50,658 nt of DNA. It comes from Rhodospirillales bacterium (GTDB taxonomy: Bacteria > Pseudomonadota > Alphaproteobacteria > Rhodospirillales > WMHbin7). The stretch is from positions 1-50,658 of the forward strand of contig JACRJC010000036.1 of assembly GCA_016215555.1 (NCBI GenBank), given 5' to 3'. The translations under genes were made by a program, and so were the position numbers. Shown here piece by piece: positions 34,259-41,963 of the stretch (within the stretch, counting starts at the first letter, position 1; each line of letters starts with the position of its first letter). The notes below the pieces were generated by a model that saw only the letters and a list, made by a program, of their open reading frames with translations, was not told the origin of the DNA and searched no databases.

Positions 34259-36715
34259 CTACAAGCGGTCGGTGACATCGACGGTGCCGATCAGCTCCTC
34301 GACGCTGATCAAACCCTTCAACACCTTGCCGATGCCGTCGTCGGCCATGGGGATAAAACCGTATTTGTGGGCGGCTTGGCGGATCATGTTCATCGACGCC
34401 CCCTCGATGACCATTTCGTCCAGCTCCTTGTTCATGGGCAGGATTTCGTGCAGGGCCAAGCGTCCCTTATAGCCGGTGTGGCGGCAGGCCTCGCAGCCCT
34501 TGGCATGCCCGATCTTGGGCGGATTGTCGGGATCGGCGCCCAGGATGCGGCATTCCTCGACCGAGGCCGGTTTTATCTCGCGGCAGACCTGGCACAGGCG
34601 GCGCGACAGGCGCTGGGCCAGAATGCCGATGATGTTGCCGGCCATCAAGGTGGCGTCCAATCCCAGATCGCCCAGGCGCGGCAGGGCGCCGGCGGCGTCG
34701 TTGGTGTGCAAGGTGGTGAAGACCTGGTGGCCGGTCATCGAGGCGCGCAGCGCCATGGTGGCGGTGTCCTTGTCGCGCACCTCGCCGATGAAGATGATGT
34801 CGGGATCCTGGCGCAACAGGGCGCGCACGCCATCGGCGAAATTCATGCCCGTTCCTTCGCGCACCTGGGCCTGGCGGATCAAGGGCAGTTCATATTCGAC
34901 CGGGTCTTCCAGGGTCATGATGTTGACGTCCAGCGAATTGATATGCGCCAGAATGCCGTACAGCGTGGTGGTTTTACCCGAACCGGTGGGGCCGGTGACG
35001 ATGATGATGCCCTCGGGTCGCTTCAGCAGTTTCAAAAGAAGGGTTTCGTTGTTTTCGGACAGGCCCAGTTGCGGAATGCCCAGCAGCGATTTGCTTTTGT
35101 CCAGAATGCGCAGCACGATGTTTTCGCCGTGCGAGGTCGGCATGGCGGCGACGCGGAAATCGACCTTGCGGTTGCCCAGCGTGATGCTGAAGCGTCCGTC
35201 TTGCGGATTCAGCTTGTCGGCGATATTCATGCCCGAGACGATTTTCAAACGATGCGAAACGGCGGGCCAGTGGTCCTTGTGGATGGTGCGGACCTGGGTC
35301 ATCACGCCGTCGATGCGATATCGCAGGCGCAGGAACATGCCTTCGGGCTCGAAATGGATATCCGACGCCCCCACCTTCACGGCGTCCAGCACCAGGGCGT
35401 TGACCAAGCGGACCAGCGGATGCACATAACCGGCATCGCTGGAAATGGCCGCCGTCGATGTGTCGTGCTTGCCGGTTTCCAATTCGCGCAAGATGCCGTC
35501 GATCGACAGTTCGTAGCCGAAATACTGGTCGATGGCCTCGTTGATTTCGGTTTCGCCGCAAACCAGGGGCGAGATTTCGACGCCGGGCGGGAAATAGCGC
35601 CTTGCCTGATCCAGCGCCAGCACGTCATAGATGTCGGCCATGGCCAGGCGGGCCTGCTGGCCGTCGATGGCGACCGGAAAGACGCGATAGCGCGCCGCCA
35701 CCTCCTTGGGAAATTTCTTGATGAGGTCGGGATCGACGACCGTGCTTTTGGGATCGAAACGCTCGAAGCCCGAGCTTTGCGCCAGCACGGCGGACAGTGC
35801 TTGCTCGGTGATGAAGCCGAGATCGATCAGCGTCTGGCCGATCATCTTGTTGGTGCGCTTCTTCTCGAACAGCGCCACATGCAACTGATCCTTCGAGATC
35901 AGTCCCATATCGACCAGCTTATCGCCGATGCGGGCCATGCCGCCGCCAGGGGGCGCGCCACCGCCACCGCCGGGAGGAGGACCGCCGCCACCGCCACCAC
36001 CGCCGGGGGGAGGTCCGCCGCCACCGCCAGCGGGCGGCGGCATCGACTGCGCTTGCGGATGCGGCTGCGTCTGGGCCTGTGGTGGTGGTGGTGGTTGTGG
36101 TGGTGGCGCGGGTGGCGGCACAGGCGCTGCCGGCGCCAGTTCGGCCCCCAGTTGGAAAGAAGAAGGCGCAGGCGGTGGCGTGGGCGGAGCCGAGGGAAGT
36201 TCCTCGCCGATCAGGCCGCCCAGTTGGAAACCGGAAGCGGACGGCGGCGCGGCGGCTGGCGCTGGCGGGGCGGATGTGGGTGCGACGTCACCCACCATCT
36301 CGCCAAGCTGGAACGAGGGCGCCGGTCTGGCAGCGGGCGGCGGCGCGACGGCGGCAGCAGCAGCGGGGGCGGCTCCGACCATGTCGCCCAGTTGGAAACT
36401 GGGGGCGGTCCTGGGAGCAGCGGGAACGGCAGGCTTGGCGGCGGCGCTAAGGCTGCCGATATCGCCGCCCATTTCCAGCGACAGGCCGGAAGACGGGGGC
36501 CTGGGCGGCTGGGCGTCAGCGGGCGGCCTGACTGGCGGGACTTGCGGCTGAGGCTGGGGCTGGGGTTGGGCTTGGGGTTCGGGCTGGGGCTGGGGTTGGC
36601 CGGTCATCTGGCGCACAGCCGAGCGGATCGCCGCCGCCTGTTGCTGGCGCGTCGCCTCCTGCCCTGCCGATCCTGCCTGTCCACCGCCCGAAGGCGTGTT
36701 GCCGCTTGCCGCCAT
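34259..36715 (-). CDS. mshE: MshE, GspE-family pilus extension ATPase with long Pro-rich N-terminus
   Basis: An 818-residue ATPase from ATG 36715. The first 260 residues are disordered Pro/Gln/Gly-rich sequence with five spaced FQLGxxxG-like motifs. From about 260 comes an MshEN domain (RIGDKLVDMGLISKDQL, MIGQTLIDLGFITEQAL), in other bacteria a c-di-GMP receptor. The core holds VGASDIHFEPEG, Walker A GPTGSGKTTTLYGIL, EDPVEYELPLI, Walker B DIIFIGEVRDKDTA, HTNDAAGALPRL, and the zinc cysteines CQVCRE and CEACRHTGYKGR. It powers pilus extension. The Pro-rich tail is several times longer than usual. Confidence 0.94.
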   Translation of the reverse strand: MAASGNTPSGGGQAGSAGQEATRQQQAAAIRSAVRQMTGQPQPQPEPQAQPQPQPQPQVPPVRPPADAQPPRPPSSGLSLEMGGDIGSLSAAAKPAVPAAPRTAPSFQLGDMVGAAPAAAAAVAPPPAARPAPSFQLGEMVGDVAPTSAPPAPAAAPPSASGFQLGGLIGEELPSAPPTPPPAPSSFQLGAELAPAAPVPPPAPPPQPPPPPQAQTQPHPQAQSMPPPAGGGGGPPPGGGGGGGGPPPGGGGGAPPGGGMARIGDKLVDMGLISKDQLHVALFEKKRTNKMIGQTLIDLGFITEQALSAVLAQSSGFERFDPKSTVVDPDLIKKFPKEVAARYRVFPVAIDGQQARLAMADIYDVLALDQARRYFPPGVEISPLVCGETEINEAIDQYFGYELSIDGILRELETGKHDTSTAAISSDAGYVHPLVRLVNALVLDAVKVGASDIHFEPEGMFLRLRYRIDGVMTQVRTIHKDHWPAVSHRLKIVSGMNIADKLNPQDGRFSITLGNRKVDFRVAAMPTSHGENIVLRILDKSKSLLGIPQLGLSENNETLLLKLLKRPEGIIIVTGPTGSGKTTTLYGILAHINSLDVNIMTLEDPVEYELPLIRQAQVREGTGMNFADGVRALLRQDPDIIFIGEVRDKDTATMALRASMTGHQVFTTLHTNDAAGALPRLGDLGLDATLMAGNIIGILAQRLSRRLCQVCREIKPASVEECRILGADPDNPPKIGHAKGCEACRHTGYKGRLALHEILPMNKELDEMVIEGASMNMIRQAAHKYGFIPMADDGIGKVLKGLISVEELIGTVDVTDRL
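36134..36490 (-). repeat. FQLG short-motif repeats in the MshE linker
   Basis: In the N-terminal linker of MshE four copies of FQLG followed by (D/E/G/A)-(M/L/E)-(V/I/L) occur at residues about 107, 135, 163 and 187. A degenerate copy (SLEMGGDIG) lies near 79. They are spaced 24-28 residues apart and separated by Ala/Pro. Confidence 0.8.
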
Positions 36716-36829
36716 GCCCGTCCCGTCACAAGAGCCGACTTGCCACATCCTAGCGTAAAATATGGCAATCCAGTTTAGGGAATGCAGCCTAACAGGGGGT
36801 TAAGGAGAAAGAGGGGCGTGCTTTTATTA

Positions 36830-37243
36830 CCTCATGCCTTCCGGAGAGCCGAAGGCCCGTCTCGAAAGATGAGGTGCTTTTTTTTCAAGTCCGGGCAAAA
36901 CAGGTTGGGACACGGGACGAATTCCACCTCATCCTGAGGAGCGAAGCGTCTCGAAGGATGGGCGATAGAAGGAAAACGTCACCTCGCCCTTCGAGACAGC
37001 CGCTACGCGGCTTCCTCAGGGTGAGGTGCTTTCTTCAAGTCCACGGCTATCCGGTTCATCCGCGTTGGAATGAAACTGAAGCCCTGTGAATGAAGCCATC
37101 TCTGTCTGAAGCGCAAAACAGAGACGCAAAATAGGACCTCACCCTGAGGAGCCTGCGGCACGCAGGCGTCTCGAAGGGCGAGGTCGGCCAATTCCCTGAT
37201 TTCGCCGCATCCTTCGAGACGCTTCGCTCCGGAAGGCATGAGG
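36830..37243. repeat. Cluster of five family-A REP-like palindromes
   Basis: The gap of about 650 bases between mshE and the major pilin gene has no coding frame of note. Copies sit at 36830-36874, 36927-36960, 36981-37027, 37137-37184 and 37206-37243. The last copy and its right flank (GCGAAGAAAGCGAC ... GGAATTAA-CCGGACAG) reappear at 50591-50658. Confidence 0.88.
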
Positions 37244-37335
37244 CGAAGAAAGCGACGATGGAATTAATCCGGACAGCCGTGGAACAAGTCCGGGCATGAC
37301 GATACGTGGAGGTCGGTGACGATAGGCCGAAACGA

Positions 37336-37361
37336 AACGGGCGGGGAAATCCCCGCCCGTT
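37336..37361 (-). terminator. Rho-independent terminator of the pilin gene
   Basis: A perfect 11-bp stem AACGGGCGGGG/CCCCGCCCGTT with a 4-base loop, followed on the minus strand by TTCGTTT. It lies about 30 bases beyond the pilin stop. Confidence 0.85.
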
Positions 37362-37390
37362 CGAAACAATCACTCTTATGTAGACAATAT

Positions 37391-38131
37391 TTATTGCAGC
37401 GCAAACAGCAACGTACAGTTCCTGGCGGTTTGAAGAGGATTGTAAGCGCCTGTCGCATCACCGCATGCCGTGGCGCTGCGATTGTCTGCATGGATGGAAC
37501 CCGTGATCGAAGACGAGTCGTCGTATTTGCGCTCGATCTCGGCCGTCTGCTTTTCCGTAAGAATGTCCACCGTTGAACCGGGGGCGGTTCCAGACTGGAA
37601 ACGCACCCAAACACTGTATTGGCCGTTAGACGTCGCATCGATGGCCATAAAGAAGCTATTCGCAATTCGACCGGCCAGAATGCCGTTGGCATTCGCAGCC
37701 TGCGCCGTTGCGAGGCTAGATAACTGGACGCCCGAGAGCAGATTGGCGGCGGTAAGATGCGCCCAGAAGTTCAGATTCTCGCCCGCAGCCCCAGTTCCAC
37801 TGCCTGAAGCCAGCGGCGCCGTACTCGTCGTCCCGATCACGCCATTGCCGTCTCCATTCTCGACACCGGTGGCCCGGATGACGGTCGTCGCCGTGGAATA
37901 ATCACCCGGCATGCCGTTATAGCGATCCTGGAAACCGTTGGTGGCCGCCTTCACGGCATCCCATTGGGCGACGACCGATTTCAGCCTAGTGCTGTCGATC
38001 AGCTCCTGGCCCTTCAGAACGCCGCCGATCAGCAGACCGATGATGACTAGCACGATCGACATTTCGATCAGGGTGAAGCCCGCTTCGGCCTCGGCCCCAC
38101 GATCCGCCCGCATCTTCCAAAATTTCAACAT
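37391..38131 (-). CDS. Type IV prepilin, probable major pilin (MshA-like)
   Basis: A 246-residue prepilin from ATG 38131, with AAAGGA 8 bases upstream. An 18-residue leader ending EAEAG precedes FTLIEMSIVLVIIGLLIGGV (Glu5 present), then the helix GQELIDSTRLKSVVAQWDAVKAATNGFQDRYNGMPGDY, typical of MSHA-like and pseudopilin-related major pilins. Two cysteines near the end (ATACGDATG and ARNCTLLF) could form the C-terminal disulfide loop. It is monocistronic, with its own terminator and an AT-rich upstream region. The major-pilin call is inferred from the isolated unit and canonical signal. Confidence 0.85.
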   Translation of the reverse strand: MLKFWKMRADRGAEAEAGFTLIEMSIVLVIIGLLIGGVLKGQELIDSTRLKSVVAQWDAVKAATNGFQDRYNGMPGDYSTATTVIRATGVENGDGNGVIGTTSTAPLASGSGTGAAGENLNFWAHLTAANLLSGVQLSSLATAQAANANGILAGRIANSFFMAIDATSNGQYSVWVRFQSGTAPGSTVDILTEKQTAEIERKYDDSSSITGSIHADNRSATACGDATGAYNPLQTARNCTLLFALQ

Positions 38132-38231
38132 GCCCCGATCCTTTCCGTTTACCGACCTCTGCCGCCCCGGCCACTCGCCCCACCCACCCCGGCGGGCATA
38201 AGACCAAGACCCTATTTCACTCATGGCCATT

Positions 38232-38446
38232 AAAGGCCGTGTCGGTTAACAGAATCCTACGAATCCCCCGCAAAGTCTGCTTAGTTTGCAATTTGAGGGA
38301 AGATAATTTCTGTTATCGATGGATTATTTTACGATTTGAGATTAACCCATCGGGTAGGTTATCGAAGCCTCAATTCGTGTTAAATCAAACGCCGTTGCGT
38401 TAATCTTGAACGATAAATACCATTTTGCACATGAATGACTCATGGC
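38232..38446 (-). promoter_or_regulatory. AT-rich upstream region of the major pilin gene
   Basis: An unusually AT-rich stretch for this window lies directly upstream of the pilin gene and probably contains its promoter and operator sites. I did not find a sigma-54 -24/-12 element, and no single sigma-70 promoter stands out. Confidence 0.4.
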
Positions 38447-38562
38447 CTCCATCCTTCGAGGCTCGCTCCGCTCGCACCTCAGGATGAGGATTGTTACATT
38501 GTTTCAAGATATTATCCTCATGCTGAGGAGGATGCGCAGCATCCGTCTCGAAGCACGAGGAT
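38447..38562. repeat. Two family-A REP-like palindromes
   Basis: Copies at 38447-38490 and 38515-38562 (TTATCCTCATGCTGAGGAGGATGC ... TCTCGAAGCACGAGGATAA) lie between the pilin upstream region and the RAYT-type repeats. Confidence 0.85.
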
Positions 38563-38572
38563 AAAGGCGCAA

Positions 38573-38684
38573 GGAATTACGGTGACGGAATTACGGTGAC
38601 AGTATACTTAATTCGTTTTTGGAATTACGGTGACAGTATACTTAATTCATTTTTTGGTGAATTAAGTATACTGTCACCGTAATT
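38573..38684. repeat. RAYT-type REP cluster forming a long hairpin
   Basis: A partial copy (GGAATTACGGTGAC, 38573-38586), two full direct copies of GGAATTACGGTGACAGTATA plus CTTAATTC (38587-38614, 38621-38648) and one inverted copy (38659-38684). Copy two and the inverted copy can pair perfectly over about 25 bases with a short loop. The same sequence precedes the transposase gene at 48147. Confidence 0.9.
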
Positions 38685-38703
38685 ATAGGGAGATAGGAAA
38701 TAA

Positions 38704-39855
38704 TCAAGACCTGACCTCGCCTCGCTCCCGCCATTCGCTGGGCGAACAACCGGCCAGTTTCTTGAACACCCGGTGGAAGGACGGCAGGGCGTTGAAGCCC
38801 GAGGCGAAGGCGATCTGGGTGATCTGCTGGTCGGACAGGGCCAGCAGACGCTTGGCCTCGGCGACCCTCAATTCGTTCAAGACGTCGATGAGGGATTTGC
38901 CGAACCCCTGATTGACCACCTTCGACAAGCGATGCTCGGGCACGCCCAGCGCCCTGGCCATGTCGCCCCTGTGGAAATTCTCTTTCAGATGCGGGGCTTC
39001 GTCGGTCAGATAGGCCCGGATGCGGGCCAGCAGGGCCAGATCGCCCTGGTCCAGGGACAAGGGGGGCGGACCGCCGCCCGAAAGCGCTGCCTCCTTATCC
39101 GGGGACGGGGACGACGCGCCCGCATGCAGGGAAAACTGCGCCGATTCGGGAAAGATGCGAAACATGGCGCTGGTGGCCAGATAGATGAAGGCCAGCCCCA
39201 TGGCGATGGCGACGAACTCGGCCTCGTCCTCGGCCAGCAGCCCGAACAACTCGGCCAGCACCGCCCCCAGCACGGCCAGATTGACCAGCACCAGCCCCAG
39301 GGCCAGGCCGCGCCGCTCGCGCTGTTGGGGGATGCCGCTTTCCGGCCCGGCAAGGACTTCGGCGCCTTTGCGGAAATTCAAACACCGCTTTTCCACGAAA
39401 AGCATGACCGCCAGCAAGATGACGCCCCCCGAAATCACCCGCCACAGATTGGCGGCGTCCCCGCCTTCCAGGCACAGCGTGCCCGCGCACAGATCCAGCA
39501 AAGGCGCCTGCTCGCCCGCCACCAGCAAGGGCGCTCCGCCAACCGGGACCAGCAGAATCAGGAAATGGCGCCAGGGCGGGAAGCGGGCTTCCAGCATTTG
39601 TCCGGCCAGCAGATAGCTGACGGCGGCCAGGAATCCGGCCAGGGCGGCGATTGGGGCGGACAGCCATGCGGGCGTTTCGATCCAGCCCTCGGGCAATCCG
39701 AAATTAGCGGCCAGAACCAGGAAGAAAAAACCGGCCAGCAAACGGCGCTTGCCGTCGCCGCCGCACCAAGCCAGATAGGCCAGCAGCAGCGCGCATTGCA
39801 CCAGACCCATCAGTTGGACGGCCTGGGTCAGCGACAGCGCCGGAAGGGAACTCAT
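38704..39855 (-). CDS. Membrane-embedded AraC-family regulator
   Basis: A 383-residue protein starting after GAGGAG. Residues 1 to about 240 contain six or seven hydrophobic helices (for example LMGLVQCALLLAYLAWCG, APIAALAGFLAAVSYLLAG, LALGLVLVNLAVLGAVLAELF, FVAIAMGLAFIYLATSAMF). After a Ser/Pro linker, the last 105 residues form an AraC DNA-binding domain with two helix-turn-helix units (MARALGVPEHRLSKVVNQ and ITQIAFASGFNALPSFHRVF). It probably senses a membrane or periplasmic signal and binds DNA at the membrane. Adjacent pilin control is a guess from position. Confidence 0.88.
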   Translation of the reverse strand: MSSLPALSLTQAVQLMGLVQCALLLAYLAWCGGDGKRRLLAGFFFLVLAANFGLPEGWIETPAWLSAPIAALAGFLAAVSYLLAGQMLEARFPPWRHFLILLVPVGGAPLLVAGEQAPLLDLCAGTLCLEGGDAANLWRVISGGVILLAVMLFVEKRCLNFRKGAEVLAGPESGIPQQRERRGLALGLVLVNLAVLGAVLAELFGLLAEDEAEFVAIAMGLAFIYLATSAMFRIFPESAQFSLHAGASSPSPDKEAALSGGGPPPLSLDQGDLALLARIRAYLTDEAPHLKENFHRGDMARALGVPEHRLSKVVNQGFGKSLIDVLNELRVAEAKRLLALSDQQITQIAFASGFNALPSFHRVFKKLAGCSPSEWRERGEVRS

Positions 39856-39897
39856 GGGCTCCTCGACGCTGCAAATGGAAATAGGTCAACAAGATTC

Positions 39898-40014
39898 CTC
39901 ACCCTGAGGAGCCTGCGGAACGCAGGCGTCTCGAAGGGTGGGCAAAGGAAATGAACCGGGCCTTGACGGATATTCATCCTTCGAGACGGGCCTTCGCCCC
40001 TTCTCAGGATGAGG
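39898..40014. repeat. Two family-A REP-like palindromes
   Basis: Copies at 39898-39943 and 39974-40014 lie between the AraC-type gene and the accessory gene at 40070. Confidence 0.88.
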
Positions 40015-40069
40015 TGAAAAATATGTCGGCAATCAAACCCACTTCCACAGCAAAGGTTGAAGAGCCAAA

Positions 40070-40768
40070 TCATCGCCGCTCCCCATCCTGGCGTTGCCAT
40101 TTTTGGATGCTTTTCATCATGCCCTTCATCTCCTCGGGCGTCAGATGCTGGGCATCGGTTTGCATAATCGCCGACAGCAGCGCAATCGCCGCTTCGCGCT
40201 CGCCCAGATCGGCCATCGCATAGGCGGGCATGGCCTTGGTCCAGGGCGGTAAATCAGGATAGGGCAATGCGGCCAGTTCCAGCGCGATCTCGAGGGCCAG
40301 GCGGTTGTCCTTCAGGCGGTGGCGGGCCAGATAGACGGCATGGGCCAGCCAGCGCCAATTGCGCTCGGGTTGCTTGGCGGCGTGGCTGCGCAAATAGGCG
40401 ATGACATGGGGTAGATCGCTGGTCTTTGGCGTAACGCCGTAATAATGGGCGGCGATGACGGCGATGTAATCGGAAGTCGGGTCCAGCCCGTCGATGGCCA
40501 GGAACCAGCCCTGCAAGCGCTTGTAATCATACTCGACCAGGGGCGTCACTTGGCCGCCCGAATCGCCGAAGCTTTGCAGGCGCAGCCCCAGCAGGCGGAA
40601 CAGGAATTGACCATCGCCCATCGCCGCCACCTCAAGGGCCAGGGCCGATGGCGGGGCGGGCACGATTTCTTCCCGCGACATATGATCTTGGCCCCACAGC
40701 CAAACCGGCCCCTGCAGGGCCAGAACGCCCAACAAGGTCCAGGTGGCGGGATGCGGCCTGGAAAGCAT
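40070..40768 (-). CDS. Membrane-anchored pilus-locus protein of unknown function
   Basis: A 232-residue protein from ATG 40768, overlapping the permease stop (TGATG). It has one N-terminal membrane helix (TWTLLGVLALQGPVWLWG), then a helical periplasmic region resembling degenerate TPR: RLLGLRLQSFG, YDYKRLQGWFLAIDGLDPTSDY, WRWLAHAVYLARHRLKDNRLALEIALELAAL, DLGEREAAIALLSAIM. No named family is recognised. Coupling to the ABC permease and position downstream of mshL suggest a periplasmic partner of the transporter in pilus assembly. Confidence 0.75.
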   Translation of the reverse strand: MLSRPHPATWTLLGVLALQGPVWLWGQDHMSREEIVPAPPSALALEVAAMGDGQFLFRLLGLRLQSFGDSGGQVTPLVEYDYKRLQGWFLAIDGLDPTSDYIAVIAAHYYGVTPKTSDLPHVIAYLRSHAAKQPERNWRWLAHAVYLARHRLKDNRLALEIALELAALPYPDLPPWTKAMPAYAMADLGEREAAIALLSAIMQTDAQHLTPEEMKGMMKSIQKWQRQDGERR

Positions 40769-41538
40769 CAGAACCTCTTGCGCCGCAGATCGAAGACCGA
40801 GGCCAGCAGCAGCAGCGGCACATAAACCAAGGTTTGCGCCAGCAGAAAGAAAACCGTTTCCAGCGCCGGTGGGCCATAGACCAGCCAAGCCGATTGCGCA
40901 TAGACATCCAGGCGCGGCAACAGGATCGACAGCGCCTTCAAGCCAAGGCGCACCAGAAGGTCCAGGGTCTGGTTTTGGGTTTCGCTTTCAATCAGGCGCT
41001 TCTCGGCGATGCCGATGAAGACGCTCATCAGCCGGGCCAGGATGTAAATGCCGCCCGCCGCCAGCACCGCCGAGACGGCGGTTTCCAGGGCCAGAGCCGC
41101 GAACAGGCCGAGGGCGGCCACGATCACCGCCTCTTCAAGCAACGACAGGCCCCAGACCAACAGGCCGCCGATATCGGGCGCAAAAAACAGCAGGCCCAAG
41201 GCCAGCGGCAGCGCCAGCAGGGCGGCGACTGCGCCCAGGCCCAGCCCATAGGCCATCACGAAGCCGGTGCGCGAAATCGGCCGCGCCAGCAGGGTTTCCA
41301 ATTCGCGGTTCTCGCTCATGCGCCGGACATGGAAGGCGATGAAGGTCAGCAAACCCGCCACCAGCACGGCCCGCCCGCTGCCCGCCGCCAGCGACAGCTT
41401 TAGATCGCGCCCCTCGGCCAGGGCGGCATCGCCCAGGAAACCGGCGGCCAGATAGATCAGCGCCGCCAGAACCAGAATGGTCAGGAACAAACGGTCGCGC
41501 AGCGCCGTCAGCAACACATAGCGCAAGGTAGCCTGCAT
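40768..41538 (-). CDS. ABC-2 type permease
   Basis: A 256-residue integral membrane protein with about six helices (FLTILVLAALIYLAAGFL, VLVAGLLTFIAFHV, MAYGLGLGAVAALLALPLALGLLFF, VIVAALGLFAALALETAVSAVLAAGGIYIL, the C-terminal TVFFLLAQTLVYVPLLLLASVF). The cytoplasmic ENRELETLLARPISR segment is typical of ABC-2 permeases, where the coupling helix contacts the ATPase. No ATPase is adjacent; the candidate partner is encoded at 29506-30243 in the other pilus operon. Its substrate is unknown. Confidence 0.85.
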   Translation of the reverse strand: MQATLRYVLLTALRDRLFLTILVLAALIYLAAGFLGDAALAEGRDLKLSLAAGSGRAVLVAGLLTFIAFHVRRMSENRELETLLARPISRTGFVMAYGLGLGAVAALLALPLALGLLFFAPDIGGLLVWGLSLLEEAVIVAALGLFAALALETAVSAVLAAGGIYILARLMSVFIGIAEKRLIESETQNQTLDLLVRLGLKALSILLPRLDVYAQSAWLVYGPPALETVFFLLAQTLVYVPLLLLASVFDLRRKRF

Positions 41539-41571
41539 GAAGCTTCACCTTCCCGAACGTCCAACCGCGCC

Positions 41572-41673
41572 CCACCCTTCGAGACAGCCGCTATGCGGCT
41601 TCCTCAGGGTGAGGTTACCCGAAAATCATATACCTCCTCATGCTGAGGAGCGAAGCGTCTCGAAGCATGAGGA
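41572..41673. repeat. Two family-A REP-like palindromes
   Basis: Copies at 41572-41615 and 41636-41673, upstream of the ABC permease gene and downstream of mshL. Confidence 0.88.
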
Positions 41674-41704
41674 CGCAACTTTACGCAAGTTTTTCAGTGG
41701 ATGG

Positions 41705-41963
41705 TCAGAACGTCAAGGGGCGCGGATCATGTCGATGACTGTCCTGTTGAGCTAATTCCCCACCCCGACCCTCTCCCCCAAAGAATGGGGGAGAGGGAGG
41801 AAAATCAAAATCAACCGATTCCCTAACGAATTCCCTCTCCACCCGCTTGCGGGGGGAGAGGGTCAGGGCGAGGGGGGATTGCGCAAAGCTCACAACCGGG
41901 CTAAGCGGAACAAGCCCGCGCATGACGTTCAAAGCGGGATCAGAACGTCAAGGGGCGCGGATC
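41705..41963. repeat. 24-bp duplication of the mshL 3' end flanking a repeat element
   Basis: The last 24 bases of mshL (TCAGAACGTCAAGGGGCGCG plus GATC on the plus strand) occur identically at 41705-41728 and 41940-41963. Between them lies a distinct repeat-like element with the palindromic arms CCCTCTCCCCC/GGGGGAGAGGG at about 41770-41797 and again CCCTCTCC/GGGGAGAGGGT near 41842-41863. No gene is present. Confidence 0.85.

Noticed and set aside
38132-38446. Sigma-54 promoter for the major pilin
   Set aside because: No GG-N10-GC element with TGGCA/TTGC context was found upstream on the minus strand.
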